From Hypsibius dujardini (taxonomy: Eukaryota > Tardigrada > Eutardigrada > Parachela > Hypsibiidae): DNA of 31,342 nt. The stretch is from positions 1 through 31,342 of the forward strand of contig LRSR01000971.1 in NCBI GenBank assembly GCA_001579985.1. The letters run 5' to 3'. The notes under the pieces are model-generated. The model made no database searches and was not told the DNA's origin. It worked only from the letters and a program-made list of their open reading frames with translations. Every line of letters starts with the position of its first letter. The stretch's first letter is position 1. A program made the translations under genes and the position numbers. This document shows, piece by piece, positions 22,459 through 31,342 of this stretch.

Positions 22459-24136
22459 TTACAGAGCTATATTGGATCCCTCAACTTCGACTTCACACTG
22501 AACTGCGCAGGCTTCCGGTAGCGCACGGAATCGCAGCTCAGTCCGTCCACACTCCTTGGTCAGGCAACGCACTGCGTACTCCCTCCTTTTCAGGCAAACC
22601 AAAACCAACGCCTTCGACTCGGCAAGGCAGCCGCAAACTGCGTCACCACACTGTCCAGCACTCCCATCCACGTAGAATCGCAGTATTTGGTGGTCCGTCC
22701 GGTAATCCCATTTCTCGATTCTTGTTTTTGAGTTCTGTTAACAATGAATGCAAGATGAAGTTTGAAATTCCGAGCGAATTGTGTTTGTGGTCATAAACAG
22801 AGATTTGTTGGAACTCAGAAAATTATTCAGATTGAATACCCGGGGGTTTTTTAATAACGGGTTGTTAGCGATTGTTTTCCGACAAAACAATACTTATGTT
22901 ATTCTGAAAAGTAATTTAAAATGAGGTTGATTGGCTGTTCCAACTTTCCTTCGGCAAAGCAAATCGATAACGGTCCGCTTTTTAAAACCGTGTTTCATTT
23001 AGTTTCAGTCGAAAACTATGTTACTTTAATGGTTTTGGCTTTCCCCACTTCAAACGACGGCAATTAAAACTTTTCAAGCTTATGTTTATGATAATACTTG
23101 CATCATATATTTGTCTTAATTTTGCATTAAATTTATTATAATAATTATGTATTATAATAATTATGTATTAATTTTAATTCTATACTAAATTTCGCTTTTT
23201 AGATTACTAAATGAACTAAAACTAAGCGTTATTTATTAAATATGTTTTTTAGTATTAGCCTAGTGTTTTTACTTTTAAAATCCATCTATACTAGTAAGTT
23301 TTTACAATCAAAAACGATAAAACTGAAATGCCCGTTTTTTGAAGTTCCAGATTTTCGTGCGACTGAAATATGTACAAATTTGTATTAGTATAAGTCACGA
23401 TTGGTACTTACACAATTTGCGATAAATTTATCCAAGTCTGGAAAGGGTGACGAGCCTGTCCCGGTTGTGAGAGAGTAATTCGCCACCTGTTTCTTTGTTC
23501 CCATATACGCGGCAAACTCCGGCTCCTCTAACGGGTACTCCAGCCACGCCCCCGGTTCCGGTTCCAGCGACGGGGTGTTGGTGATGAGAGACAGTTGCAG
23601 GACTTCCGCGTCGGTCTTGTCTGCGAGTTCCCCGGGAGCACGCAACATGGCGTTGGTGTAGCCGAATTTACGGGACTGGAAGATGCGAAAGTTCTGCTTC
23701 CGGCTGTAGACTGAACGGTCCACGAAAAGGGCCTTCTCTTCGCGGCCGGTGTTGACCAGCAGTTGATGAAGGGGCTGCTGTTCGCATTGGTCTTTGGGGT
23801 CGCTTTTGATGCGGTTCAGGATGTACTGGCAGAACCGTTCAATGAAGACCTTCTCGTGGACGAGATGCCGGAAGACGACATTGGGGAAAATGACGTGTTG
23901 GCTGAACTTGAGGGCCGTGGTTGAGTCGAGTTTAATTACGTCTGACGAGCTTACTTCGATTGCGAATTCCCTTCTCAACTGCAAATATATCAAATGACGT
24001 AAGCAAATATACAGGAAAGAAGACATGCACAGGCAGACAGAGAGATAGACAGACAGACAAACAGACAGACATGCATAGAGACAGCCAGAGAGACACTCGG
24101 ACTGACAGACACAGGCAGGCAGGCAGGCAGGCAGGT

Positions 24137-24213
<77 letters not shown>

Positions 24214-24612
24214 GGCAGAGATAAACAGCTCAGCAAGATAACCAAAAGAGTAGCGACATACGGCTTTCTTGACTTCCGCGACAAGGATGTTGACCATCGC
24301 TGGTCCGTCTTTGTCCGGGTTCAGTTCAATTGGGAACTCCAAGTCAAAGTACAATTTGGCAGAATAGCCAACTGGGATAACTTCAAAGAAGTTTTTGTAG
24401 CTGTCCTCATACTTTTGATAAGCTTCGCAGAAATGCAGGCAAGACGGGTAGACGTGATGGACTCGACTTCCGCCGATCTTCCTCTCCCGCGAAAATATTC
24501 GGTGATTGCGTCCGGCACGACTGCAGTAGTCCAGTGCTTCCTCCTGCTTGTGGAACAACTTATATTCGTCCGTCTCGCCAAACTCGGCGGGAACAGCCGT
24601 CGGTGTTTCCAT
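22459..24612 (-). CDS. PRIMPOL: PrimPol, primase-polymerase of the archaeo-eukaryotic primase superfamily
   Basis: I place three exons: 24612-24262, 23978-23412 and 22734-22459, all in phase, giving about 397 residues (human 560). Catalytic motifs are present: YFDLEF (D90, E92; metal binding), FSQH (S143, H145; the SxH motif) and VDRSVYSRKQNFR (D204 as third metal ligand). The C-terminal zinc knuckle shows C335, C342, C363 and C368 with spacing matching human C419, H426, C446 and C451, but the histidine is a cysteine. PrimPol reprimes stalled replication forks and does translesion synthesis in nucleus and mitochondria. The protein ends soon after the knuckle, so the acidic C-terminal RPA-binding motifs of vertebrate PrimPol are not visible; another exon cannot be excluded, as a donor-like gtaagg follows the stop. 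Intron 2 (22735-23411) is AT-rich and empty. It converges with ADAT2. Confidence 0.9.
24019..24224. repeat. CAGA and CAGG tetranucleotide island in PrimPol intron 1
   Basis: This array has a pure CAGG core (about 24111-24180) flanked by CAGA units, all within the intron 23979-24261. In the transcript it reads CTGT and CCTG. The CAGG stretch is the longest near-perfect run in the window. Confidence 0.9.
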
Positions 24613-26314
24613 TTTCTGGCACTTTTAAACTGAGACTACGTTGTTGAGATCAAAATAACGCAATGAATGACCACGGTATTTTGCCAGACTTGAATGCCAA
24701 CGGAGGGAAGCCTATACGCTGTACAAATCACTACAATTAGAGATAGTCTAAACAAGTCAATAATATTAACAATACACTAACTAATCAAGGTAGTCATAGA
24801 GAAGAAAATGATTAAAAATATGTATGGTGTTGAAAACTGAAAATTCCCAGCTGACTTGTGTCTCTGATTGTGACTACTGTATAATAGCGTGAGCCTCTAT
24901 CGTCACTTCCGTCACTCTGATCTCACTTCATTCGGCTGATGAAACTCACCATGACGTTTGCAGACAGCCGTGGTTGTCGATGTTCTGTGGGGATGACTCA
25001 TGAGAGAGTTTGCACCGCGAGAACCGTGCGTAATATTCACCGTGTTACCATATTATTTACAGTGGTCAGAGCGGCATATAATTTTCGAAATTCATTTCAC
25101 CGTGGCTTGTCCCAATAACGTTTTTTGGCAGAATTTCAAAGTTGGGAAACAATGAAAGATTCCAGTGTCTCTGATTTTGACTGTGAAAATGTCGATTTTT
25201 GAAAAGATTTCAATTTATGACTTTTGACACAGTCCCTCTCAAAATCTAATTTGGAATCGATTGTCGTAAGTAGAATCCCTTTTGAATGTCAAGGGGCGGA
25301 GCTACAGGTCATTCTTGGGACTGACAGGAAAATTTCGAGGGGTATTGCAGAAATGACCCACAACCCCGCTCCCTCATACCCAAAAATGATTCTGCTGACG
25401 GCAATCGATTCCGAACTGAATTTTGAGATGGACTTTGTCAAAAATCATTAAATGAAATCTTTCTGAAAATCGAGGTTTTTACAGTCAAAATCAGGGAAAC
25501 TAGATTCGTCGTGTTTTCCTGAAAGCTAATAAAAAATGAGGATGTGTAGCCGTTTCATGTCTTTTCTGTGCATTATTATAAATGAATCGTCCACAACCCT
25601 TTTACAGCCTCTCTCATTCAATAGTCAACAGGGCACATGGCGCCAAGAAGCCAAGTAGATTCAGAAAACATGGAAACAAAGGCGATTGAGGCTAGCTTGA
25701 ACAATGTATACTGTAGAACTCTTTCTGACAATCATTGACGCCCGCTGTGCAGGGTATTTTGCTATTGGTCCGAATCCGATTCAAAATCTAAAAGCAAAGG
25801 TATAAGGTACTCGGATTTGTGTTGTTCTCCAGAGTTTCAATTTCAGCCATAATTTGCTACACGATTGTGTAGTATTTTTTGCCATTTTTGTCATTTTTGT
25901 CATTTTCCTGGATTTTGCGCTATGTTCGTTTTGTCAATGCGAAAGATGAGTTTTGGCTGTATGATTTGTTGACGCGAAAATAGAATCCGAAAATATAAAC
26001 TATAGATTACAAAATCTAAATGTCAAATAATATTTAAACTCAGCGCATGACCAAAGATTGTTAATTATATTTAAAAACAACTAAGTGTCAATAAAAGTCC
26101 TGTTTTGTGTGCGTTTTTAATCGAATTCGAATTTAAACCACCGTTGATATAAAATAATTTGAAATGGTTTTTAATTTAAATTAACTAAAAATCAACGCAT
26201 AACCAGACGTTTGATTATAAAATAAATTACAAATCGTATTAATTTAAAATAAAAAAGGCGGTTTGGCCTATTTTAAGCCACTTTTTAAATTAATCTAAAC
26301 AACGCAACTCATGA
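24613..26314. other. Intergenic AT-rich region with no firm gene
   Basis: This holds the upstream side of PrimPol and the downstream side of the 26315-29047 gene. A 35-bp exon-like segment on - (about 24985-24951, acceptor ccccacag, donor gtgagt, reading NIDNHGCLQTS) is in phase with the last known exon of that gene but leads nowhere obvious. The foldback at 25158-25507 lies here. Confidence 0.4.
25158..25507. repeat. Foldback element, about 350 bp, arms about 160 bp
   Basis: The two halves are reverse complements along nearly their full length with a loop of about 25 bases near 25321-25344. The outer ends pair as 'ctgattttgactgt' with its complement near 25480-25495. The inner parts pair through 'ggaatcgattg' and 'ctcaaaat'. 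The arms are imperfect, by eye about 75-80 percent identical. This is the structure of a foldback MITE-like element. It has no coding capacity. Target-site duplications were not identified with confidence. Confidence 0.75.
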
Positions 26315-29047
26315 TCATGCATATACACAAGCATAATCCCGTGTACTTACATGAACTTCTTTGTCTACCAAGCACTGACCTCTATCGAAAATGACAGAAT
26401 GTTGGCCACTCATTGACTCGCCCGCCATTTCCTGCGCCACAATGTGTCCCAAATCCCAGGCACTGCCCTGTTCCACCACGACCCGTGGCGTCTGGACTAG
26501 CAGATTCTTTCGCCAATCCTCCGCATACCAGGTCTTTTTCCAAGTCTGAATCTCCGTGTACCACTTGGTGATGGTGTCGGGACTGTCGTGCTTGGCATAC
26601 CACACGAGTTCCTGCCCGGACAAGGCGTACTTGACAAAGCGAAGGCTCACTAGCGGTCGCTCTCCGCTTCCGAGGGAATTAGTCTCCGAGGCACGCGGCA
26701 TGAGGTCCACGTCAATGTGCCGGAGATCAAACGCATTGAGTTCTTTTCCGCTGCCCTTCAGGCAGAAAACAAAACACCAAAACACACATTTTAGAAGGAG
26801 GTGAAACTCCCTATGCTGCGCAAGTTTGGAAATGGTAGAAATGCCGCTTTGGCACACTTTTCTCTCACTATTTGTCGATATTTTGGGTTCAAATAATGAA
26901 CAATCTATCAGACAATAATATGAGGCAATAAGTTTGACAAAAGAAAACTAAAAATACAAATTTTTTTAAATGGAAAACTAAACTTAGTGGCTCTTTTGAT
27001 TGATATATGTTACGATTTTGCTTTGTTCGCCCTGCTGTACACAGTATTTAAATCGGGGCCCAAAATTCCGACTCCTCAGGTGGTGTCCAAAATAGACAGA
27101 CAGTTTGCATTTTTTTCGGAACGATTGATTGATGGATTGAACGTAATTGGAAAAACGCGAAAATACAGGTATCGTTATCTCTTTTTCCTCTATCTTTTTG
27201 TAACAAAATTATACAATTGAATTAATTGAGCTATTGATTAGACATGATGTTTAGATCGAATATATGTTGAGGAACTTTTAAGTAGCTCGAAGAACTTTTT
27301 CCTCGAATTTTAAAGTTGCGAAAACAACAATGACTGATGGATCCAATATTCGTACAAACAACACCCTGATTTCAGAGCAGAGTTTAATTTGACAGTTTTT
27401 ACACGACCCTATACCTGAAATGTGTTGGCTTTTGGTGTGCAGAAATATGAATAAAATACTAAATTAAGACCTGCAACAGAAGTGGTCATTTTTGGGTACC
27501 TACTACGCGCTTCCGGTAGAGAAACCCATTCCGGGCGAGGGCGTATTCTGTCTTGTTCCATATGGTGGCGGACGGGGAATTTTTCTTTTTCTCCCATTCC
27601 ATCACCATTCCCACCATCAGGCACTCCAGCTGGCTGACCGGGTGCGCATCGTTGTCCTTCCACGTAGATGTCGTCGAGATGATCTGTGATGGCTGCAAAC
27701 AAATTGGTGGCATCATTCAAGGCTATCTTGCGAAAGCTTTCAAATATTAATATATTCGATGAACCCAACAAAGTTTTACGCTTACAAACTAGTGCACAAA
27801 AGTTATTTTGAACCGATTAGCGTTCACGGAAATATTTTAGAATTTCATGGCGGGGCCTAAAAAAGTGAAAAAGTCATCAATAAAAATTTTTATTTGCCTT
27901 AATATCGGAATGTATATATGGATGTCTGATTTTGTGGTTTTCTAAATGGGAACTTTATACCGAACCCAAGTCAGTATTTCATTTCTTGTGAAACACGTTT
28001 CGAGCCATATTTATTTAAAAATAAATCTTATTTTTTATACCAAAATAGAGAAGCAGGTAACTATTTCTAAAAAGTTAATGTAATATTTGATTGCTGAATT
28101 GATGGGCTGCAATCAAAGTCAAGTTTTTAATTTATTAGTAAACCTATGAATTTAATAGAGAGCTTATTTTTCAGACAAGCGCCAAAAGTATAGTTTTTTA
28201 ATAGCACGTAAAAGGTCTTAATTTTTCTTGACGGAATATTGTTAGAGAGAATGTAAGATTAAATTTATTGCATAACAATGTGAGTTAAAACAGTGAAACA
28301 GGTAATTGAGAGTGAGTGCAAAGCCAGAAACTACACGTAACTCCCTCCTCTGCAGCTGGTGCCGTAAGTATTTTGTTCCAAGCTGATCGATTATAAACCA
28401 AATTTGCATTAACTCGAACAATGTGTTACAAAATTGACATTGTATAACCAAATCGCTAATTTTGTTGGGAAAATTAACCACCGATGTGTTTGGCCACTTT
28501 GAACAATTCCCCCATTCAAACCAAAGCTCAAAACTGAACTTTATGTCTTTCAAAGATCTTCGTAATATGGCTACTCGTATTTTATACCCTGCGCATTGAT
28601 ATGTTCAATGCGGTTGGGTTTGAAAATCTCATCCCGACCCCTTGTTTGACATTCATTTTAAGCGACGGGTTGTGTCTACCGAAACAAAAAAAACCCAAAA
28701 CCTTTTGCGTCCTTGCAAAGGTTTTCTTAGAAACTTTTTTCGTCTTAGCAAAACAAACGGTCTCACAACACACAAAATCAAACGGAAAAACATTAAGTGA
28801 AACTCAAGATTCAACAGTATCAAACCATGCTTGTTTTTGGTGAAATACTATTTACCTGATGGAAGATTGGTTTCGGCTGAACGAAGGACAAATTAGTTAA
28901 AGTGAACTGCAAGCCATCCGCTAGATCGCGTTCCTGTTCCAACAACGTAACGGGCTCCCCCCTCTGCCTAAACATAAGCGGATCAATGGGAGGACGGCTG
29001 TCAGGGCGTATCTCAACGTCCGATTGTTTGATCGTAATATCGGCCAT
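26315..29047 (-). CDS. Unrecognised cytosolic-type protein, three exons
   Basis: Exons are 29047-28856, 27726-27500 and 26750-26351 (or to the stop at 26315). Phases agree: CAG|gtaaat to cgcaag|ATA, and AG|gtaccc to gggcag|C. The product is about 284 residues if it ends at 26315. It begins MADITIKQSDVEIRPDSRPP, then FTLTNLSFVQPKPIFHQ, a Gly/Pro-rich acidic part (GVPDGGNGDGMGEK), and a conserved-looking block with DLRHIDVDLMPRA, FVKYALSGQELVWYAKHDS, then KTWYAEDWRKNLLVQTPRVV and SVIFDRGQCLVDKEVH. There is no signal peptide or obvious membrane segment. A strong donor (gtaagt) after KEVH suggests more exons downstream, though I could not find a convincing one; reading through gives a stop after about 12 codons. 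I do not recognise the family. Starts are 145 bp apart from the next gene, divergent. Confidence 0.6.
27048..27169 (+). other. Possible nested exon on the opposite strand
   Basis: Within the 26751-27499 intron, a + strand open segment follows an acceptor-like ctgtacacag and reads KSGPKIPTPQVVSKIDRQFA, then FFSERLIDGLNVIGKTRKY, ending at a donor-like cag|gtatcg. Codon content looks protein-like, but no flanking exon or family is visible. Confidence 0.25.
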
Positions 29048-29192
29048 TTCTCCGCTAACGACTCTTTTCGGTAAGCAATATCATCATCCTAGACAAACCA
29101 AACGAGTTGCCAGGGCTAAGACAGACATTCGAAATGCAGAAATGCTCATTTTTAGAATTGAATTATTAAATTAAATTAATTTACTTTAAATT
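29048..29192. promoter_or_regulatory. Compact bidirectional promoter
   Basis: Only about 145 bp separate the start codons of the two divergent unrecognised genes. The sequence is AT-rich toward the + gene. No TATA box is clear. A shared promoter is inferred from the spacing. Confidence 0.5.
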
Positions 29193-30792
29193 ATGCCAGT
29201 ACATGCTCCGTTGTGCCTAATCCCGGTGAAAGAGCTCTACCGCGAGTTGATTGTTTACACCAGCCAGCTGATCGACCAGCTCCACAATCCGCCCCATCGA
29301 CGGGAAGTAGTCATCCTCAACGCCCATCTCCAATCCATTTGCACATCTACTTTGGCCCAGATTAACTTCGTGCAGGGCCAATTTCTCCGGATGCTCATTC
29401 AAGACCTTTGCGGCCTCACCCATCAAGCCATTGAAATAGTCAAACTTCAAACCAATACTAAATGGACCTCTATCGTGGGAGACGAAGTGTGCTTTGCCTT
29501 TCAAGACAAGCTGGTCCTGGAAATGGGCGTGGCTGCACCTGTCCTAGCCATGACAATTTTGAAGTCCGTCACTGGCAGTTGGAAGGGTACCATAGCGGAG
29601 GAACTCTACCCGGGCACCGTGGAGACGAAGAAGAAGTCAACGGTCAAATCGATCGCTCGGACGGTAAGAGGAGATATATAAAAAAGTGGTTGTGTGTAAA
29701 TGGTTTACCCCTGCAGTCACATCAAACTGGAATCGTAAACAGTTGAAACTTAACTATTCTGCTTTATGTCCTTATTCAAAGGTGAAACAAATAAAATCGT
29801 ACATCAGCCGGACGGACGCGACGAAGCCCTATCACCCAGTGGACTCCATGCCGGATTTTGACTTGCTACACGAGATAACAGCTGACGCAATGACACGTCT
29901 AGTCGGCGTAATCATAGAAGTCGGGGTATCCGTGTTTGGTTCGGTCGTGGGGGCAGACATTGGACTACACTTTGCGGAAAGCGTCTACCAAATAGCTAAA
30001 GAAATTGTGAGACAGTCACAAGACGGAGAAATGCTAGCGAGTAGGTACGAACGCCTGCGGGATCGGTTACACGGACTGCTAAATCAGTCGCAAACTTATC
30101 ATCTCAACAATCGAAGTTCCCTGTCGGAACCGCATTTGGGTGTGGTGGAAAATAATCAACTCAACCCGGAATCTGTTGCGGAAGACATAATTCAGAAAAA
30201 ACTGGTAAGATATCGGATTGTTAAACAGCTGGGGATGCTGGTGGCGGATGTTGTTTCTTCCTTACCGGAAGGCCTCTTACGAGCAGTCCTTAACAAAACG
30301 GATTCCAATCAGCAGACCAGCTTGACAGAAATCGAGCTGAAAAACTGCGCACTGCTTCGCCTGACGGTTACGGAATTTCAAGAATTCCTTCGTAGTCTGG
30401 AGACTGAGAATAAAGATACGAATTTGACAGACGAAAAGGTGTCTAACAGTCACGTAACAGTTTCATCGCAAGTACAATCTATTCGTCCGCAGAGTCGCAC
30501 GAGTGACGGATTGTCTTCGCACCACATTCTCGCGGCGGCCTCACGAAGACCTCCCGACACGTTTTCGGGGGCGTTTTGGGCCGCCCACGCGAAGACCTCG
30601 CAGTCACGGATGTCGATGCACAGGCAAGAGTTTGAGTGCGCACTTGGAGTGCCTGATGGAAGGTGCGTGGAGAAAAACCCCTCGAGTGGTAGTGGGAGAT
30701 TCTGGAAGGATATTAAGGATAGGACCGCCGATGCAAAATGGGCTGATTCCAATCGCTTACCAACTAATCTTCACATGGATTTATCTGAATAG
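29193..30792 (+). CDS. Unrecognised protein with a hydrophobic, possibly membrane-inserted, segment
   Basis: Exon 1 (29193 to about 29665) begins MPVHAPLCLIPVKELYREL and ends at donor acg|gtaaga. Exon 2 starts after ttattcaaag at about 29781 in the same phase (VKQIKSYISRTDA). The long frame then runs to TAG at 30790-30792, about 495 residues in all. The first part is helical with several hydrophobic stretches (LGVAAPVLAMTI-like). The second has RLVGVIIEVGVSVFGSVVGA, which could insert in a membrane, then a polar helical region and a low-complexity Ser/Arg tail. A gtaaga/acag pair at about 30206-30232 would remove 27 bases in frame; I treat it as coding. The last about 45 codons may be replaced by splicing at a donor-like gtgcgt near 30662. 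I do not recognise a family. Confidence 0.5.
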
Positions 30793-30894
30793 TGAAACAT
30801 TGTTGTTTATTTAGAGTATTAGGCATTCACGTGTGCATTTCAATCTTGATTGGAAGTAGAGATAAGGAATGGCAAGTGATCGTCAACTACACTC

Positions 30895-31053
30895 AACGAC
30901 AAGACTGAGTTCACTGGAGGGTCCGGGGTTTGGGCAAAAGGGGCGGAGCAGAGAGTGGTCAGGTGGTTGATTGTTTGATTGTTTGAAAAGCACCCCCAGC
31001 TCCGCCCCTTTTACCCATTCCCCGGACCCTCCAGTGTACTCAATCTTGTCGTT
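30895..31053. repeat. Foldback hairpin, 55-bp arms, 49-bp loop
   Basis: Arms 30895-30949 and 30999-31053 are reverse complements with five mismatches, about 91 percent identity. The inner part 'aaaaggggcggagc' is nearly the same as 'caaggggcggagct' in the 25158-25507 foldback, suggesting one family. It lies between the + gene at 29193-30792 and the zinc-transporter-like exon. Confidence 0.8.
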
Positions 31054-31067
31054 AACTGTATTTTTGT

Positions 31068-31189
31068 TTCGATTTGTATATTGCATATTAGCCGGCCAGT
31101 TAGCATGAATGATTCCGGCTGCGACGAGGCCGATAATCAAACCGGAGCAGTCGCAGAAGAAGTGGAAACAGTTGGCAATCAAGCCTAGA
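31068..31189 (-). pseudogene. Zinc transporter (SLC30/ZnT5-7 type) exon, probably a degenerate copy
   Basis: After an acceptor (ggcttttag, exon from 31189) the - strand reads SLGLIANCFHFFCDCSGLI then IGLVAAGIIHANWPAN. This is the second transmembrane helix of cation diffusion facilitators of the ZnT5/ZnT7 type (usually SLGLISDxFHM-x-FDC). The HxxxD zinc-site pattern is kept (HFFCD). The usual SD before it is AN, a short insertion (GIIHANW) interrupts the loop, and there is no GT donor where the exon should end after PAN-MQYT. The foldback hairpin follows at once. It may be a damaged exon duplicate or a real exon of a diverged gene running off the right edge. Confidence 0.4.
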
Positions 31190-31342
31190 CTAAAAGCCGC
31201 TGTTGACCTCGAGTGCCCACGCAAGAAAGCCTTATACGGGTTAACCCGATAATTCACAATGTCGTCAAATGATGACATGGGGACCTTCGAATTTTCACGC
31301 AAAGAGTTTGAGCGATTTTGTTAAACTTAATTTTCAAAGTTG

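Noticed and set aside
23385-24612. PrimPol read as two overlapping long frames that include CLSVCLPACLPA sequence
   Set aside because: The low-complexity part is the CAGA/CAGG intron. Splicing at 24261 and 23979 restores the PrimPol alignment.
28582-28773. Short frames on both strands with TTTGCAAGG/AAAAAG repeats and a TATAAAA near 28580
   Set aside because: They lie inside an intron of the 26315-29047 gene, are low complexity, and show no homology that I recognise.

Overview
This is eukaryotic nuclear DNA. Genes are broken by GT-AG introns, mostly about 100-850 bp, that keep reading phase, and the products are animal-type: astacin protease, hemopexin-like repeats, Rab escort protein, RMI1, MPP10, ADAT2 and PrimPol. 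It is most likely an invertebrate metazoan with fairly compact genes; a flatworm or other lophotrochozoan is a guess I cannot confirm. I saw no rRNA, tRNA, CRISPR or bacterial-type signals.

Layout. 1-930: last exon of a PQQ-type sugar dehydrogenase on +, running off the left edge, next to a fragment of a dispersed repeat. 931-5263 (-): exons of an unrecognised coiled-coil protein, with an inverted duplication of an exon-like segment between them. 5546-8999 (-): a secreted astacin metalloprotease joined to a four-blade hemopexin-like domain, ten exons, every junction in phase. 10315-15503 (-): Rab escort protein (CHM/REP), twelve exons. 15761-17919 (+): a short RMI1. 18029-20885 (-): MPP10 (MPHOSPH10). 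21134-22242 (+): ADAT2. 22459-24612 (-): PrimPol. 24613-26314: AT-rich, with a long foldback element. 26315-29047 (-) and 29193-30792 (+): two unrecognised genes, head to head. The right edge has a second foldback hairpin and a degenerate-looking zinc-transporter exon.

The central block alternates head-to-head and tail-to-tail: REP/RMI1 start about 257 bp apart, RMI1/MPP10 end about 109 bp apart, MPP10/ADAT2 start about 248 bp apart, ADAT2/PrimPol end about 216 bp apart. These are mostly housekeeping functions (Rab prenylation, Holliday-junction dissolution, U3 snoRNP rRNA processing, tRNA A34 deamination, replication repriming). They do not form one pathway, though RMI1 and PrimPol both serve genome stability.

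The strongest unusual points are: (1) an astacin catalytic domain fused to a hemopexin propeller, a layout normally seen on matrix metalloproteinases; (2) a PrimPol zinc knuckle with four cysteines instead of Cys-His-Cys-Cys; (3) CTGT/CAGA tetranucleotide islands that fall in introns or just past a stop codon, never in the larger intergenic gaps; (4) foldback elements sharing an inner motif; (5) an RMI1 ending after its first OB fold. Exon coordinates were derived by eye and may be off by a base or two.
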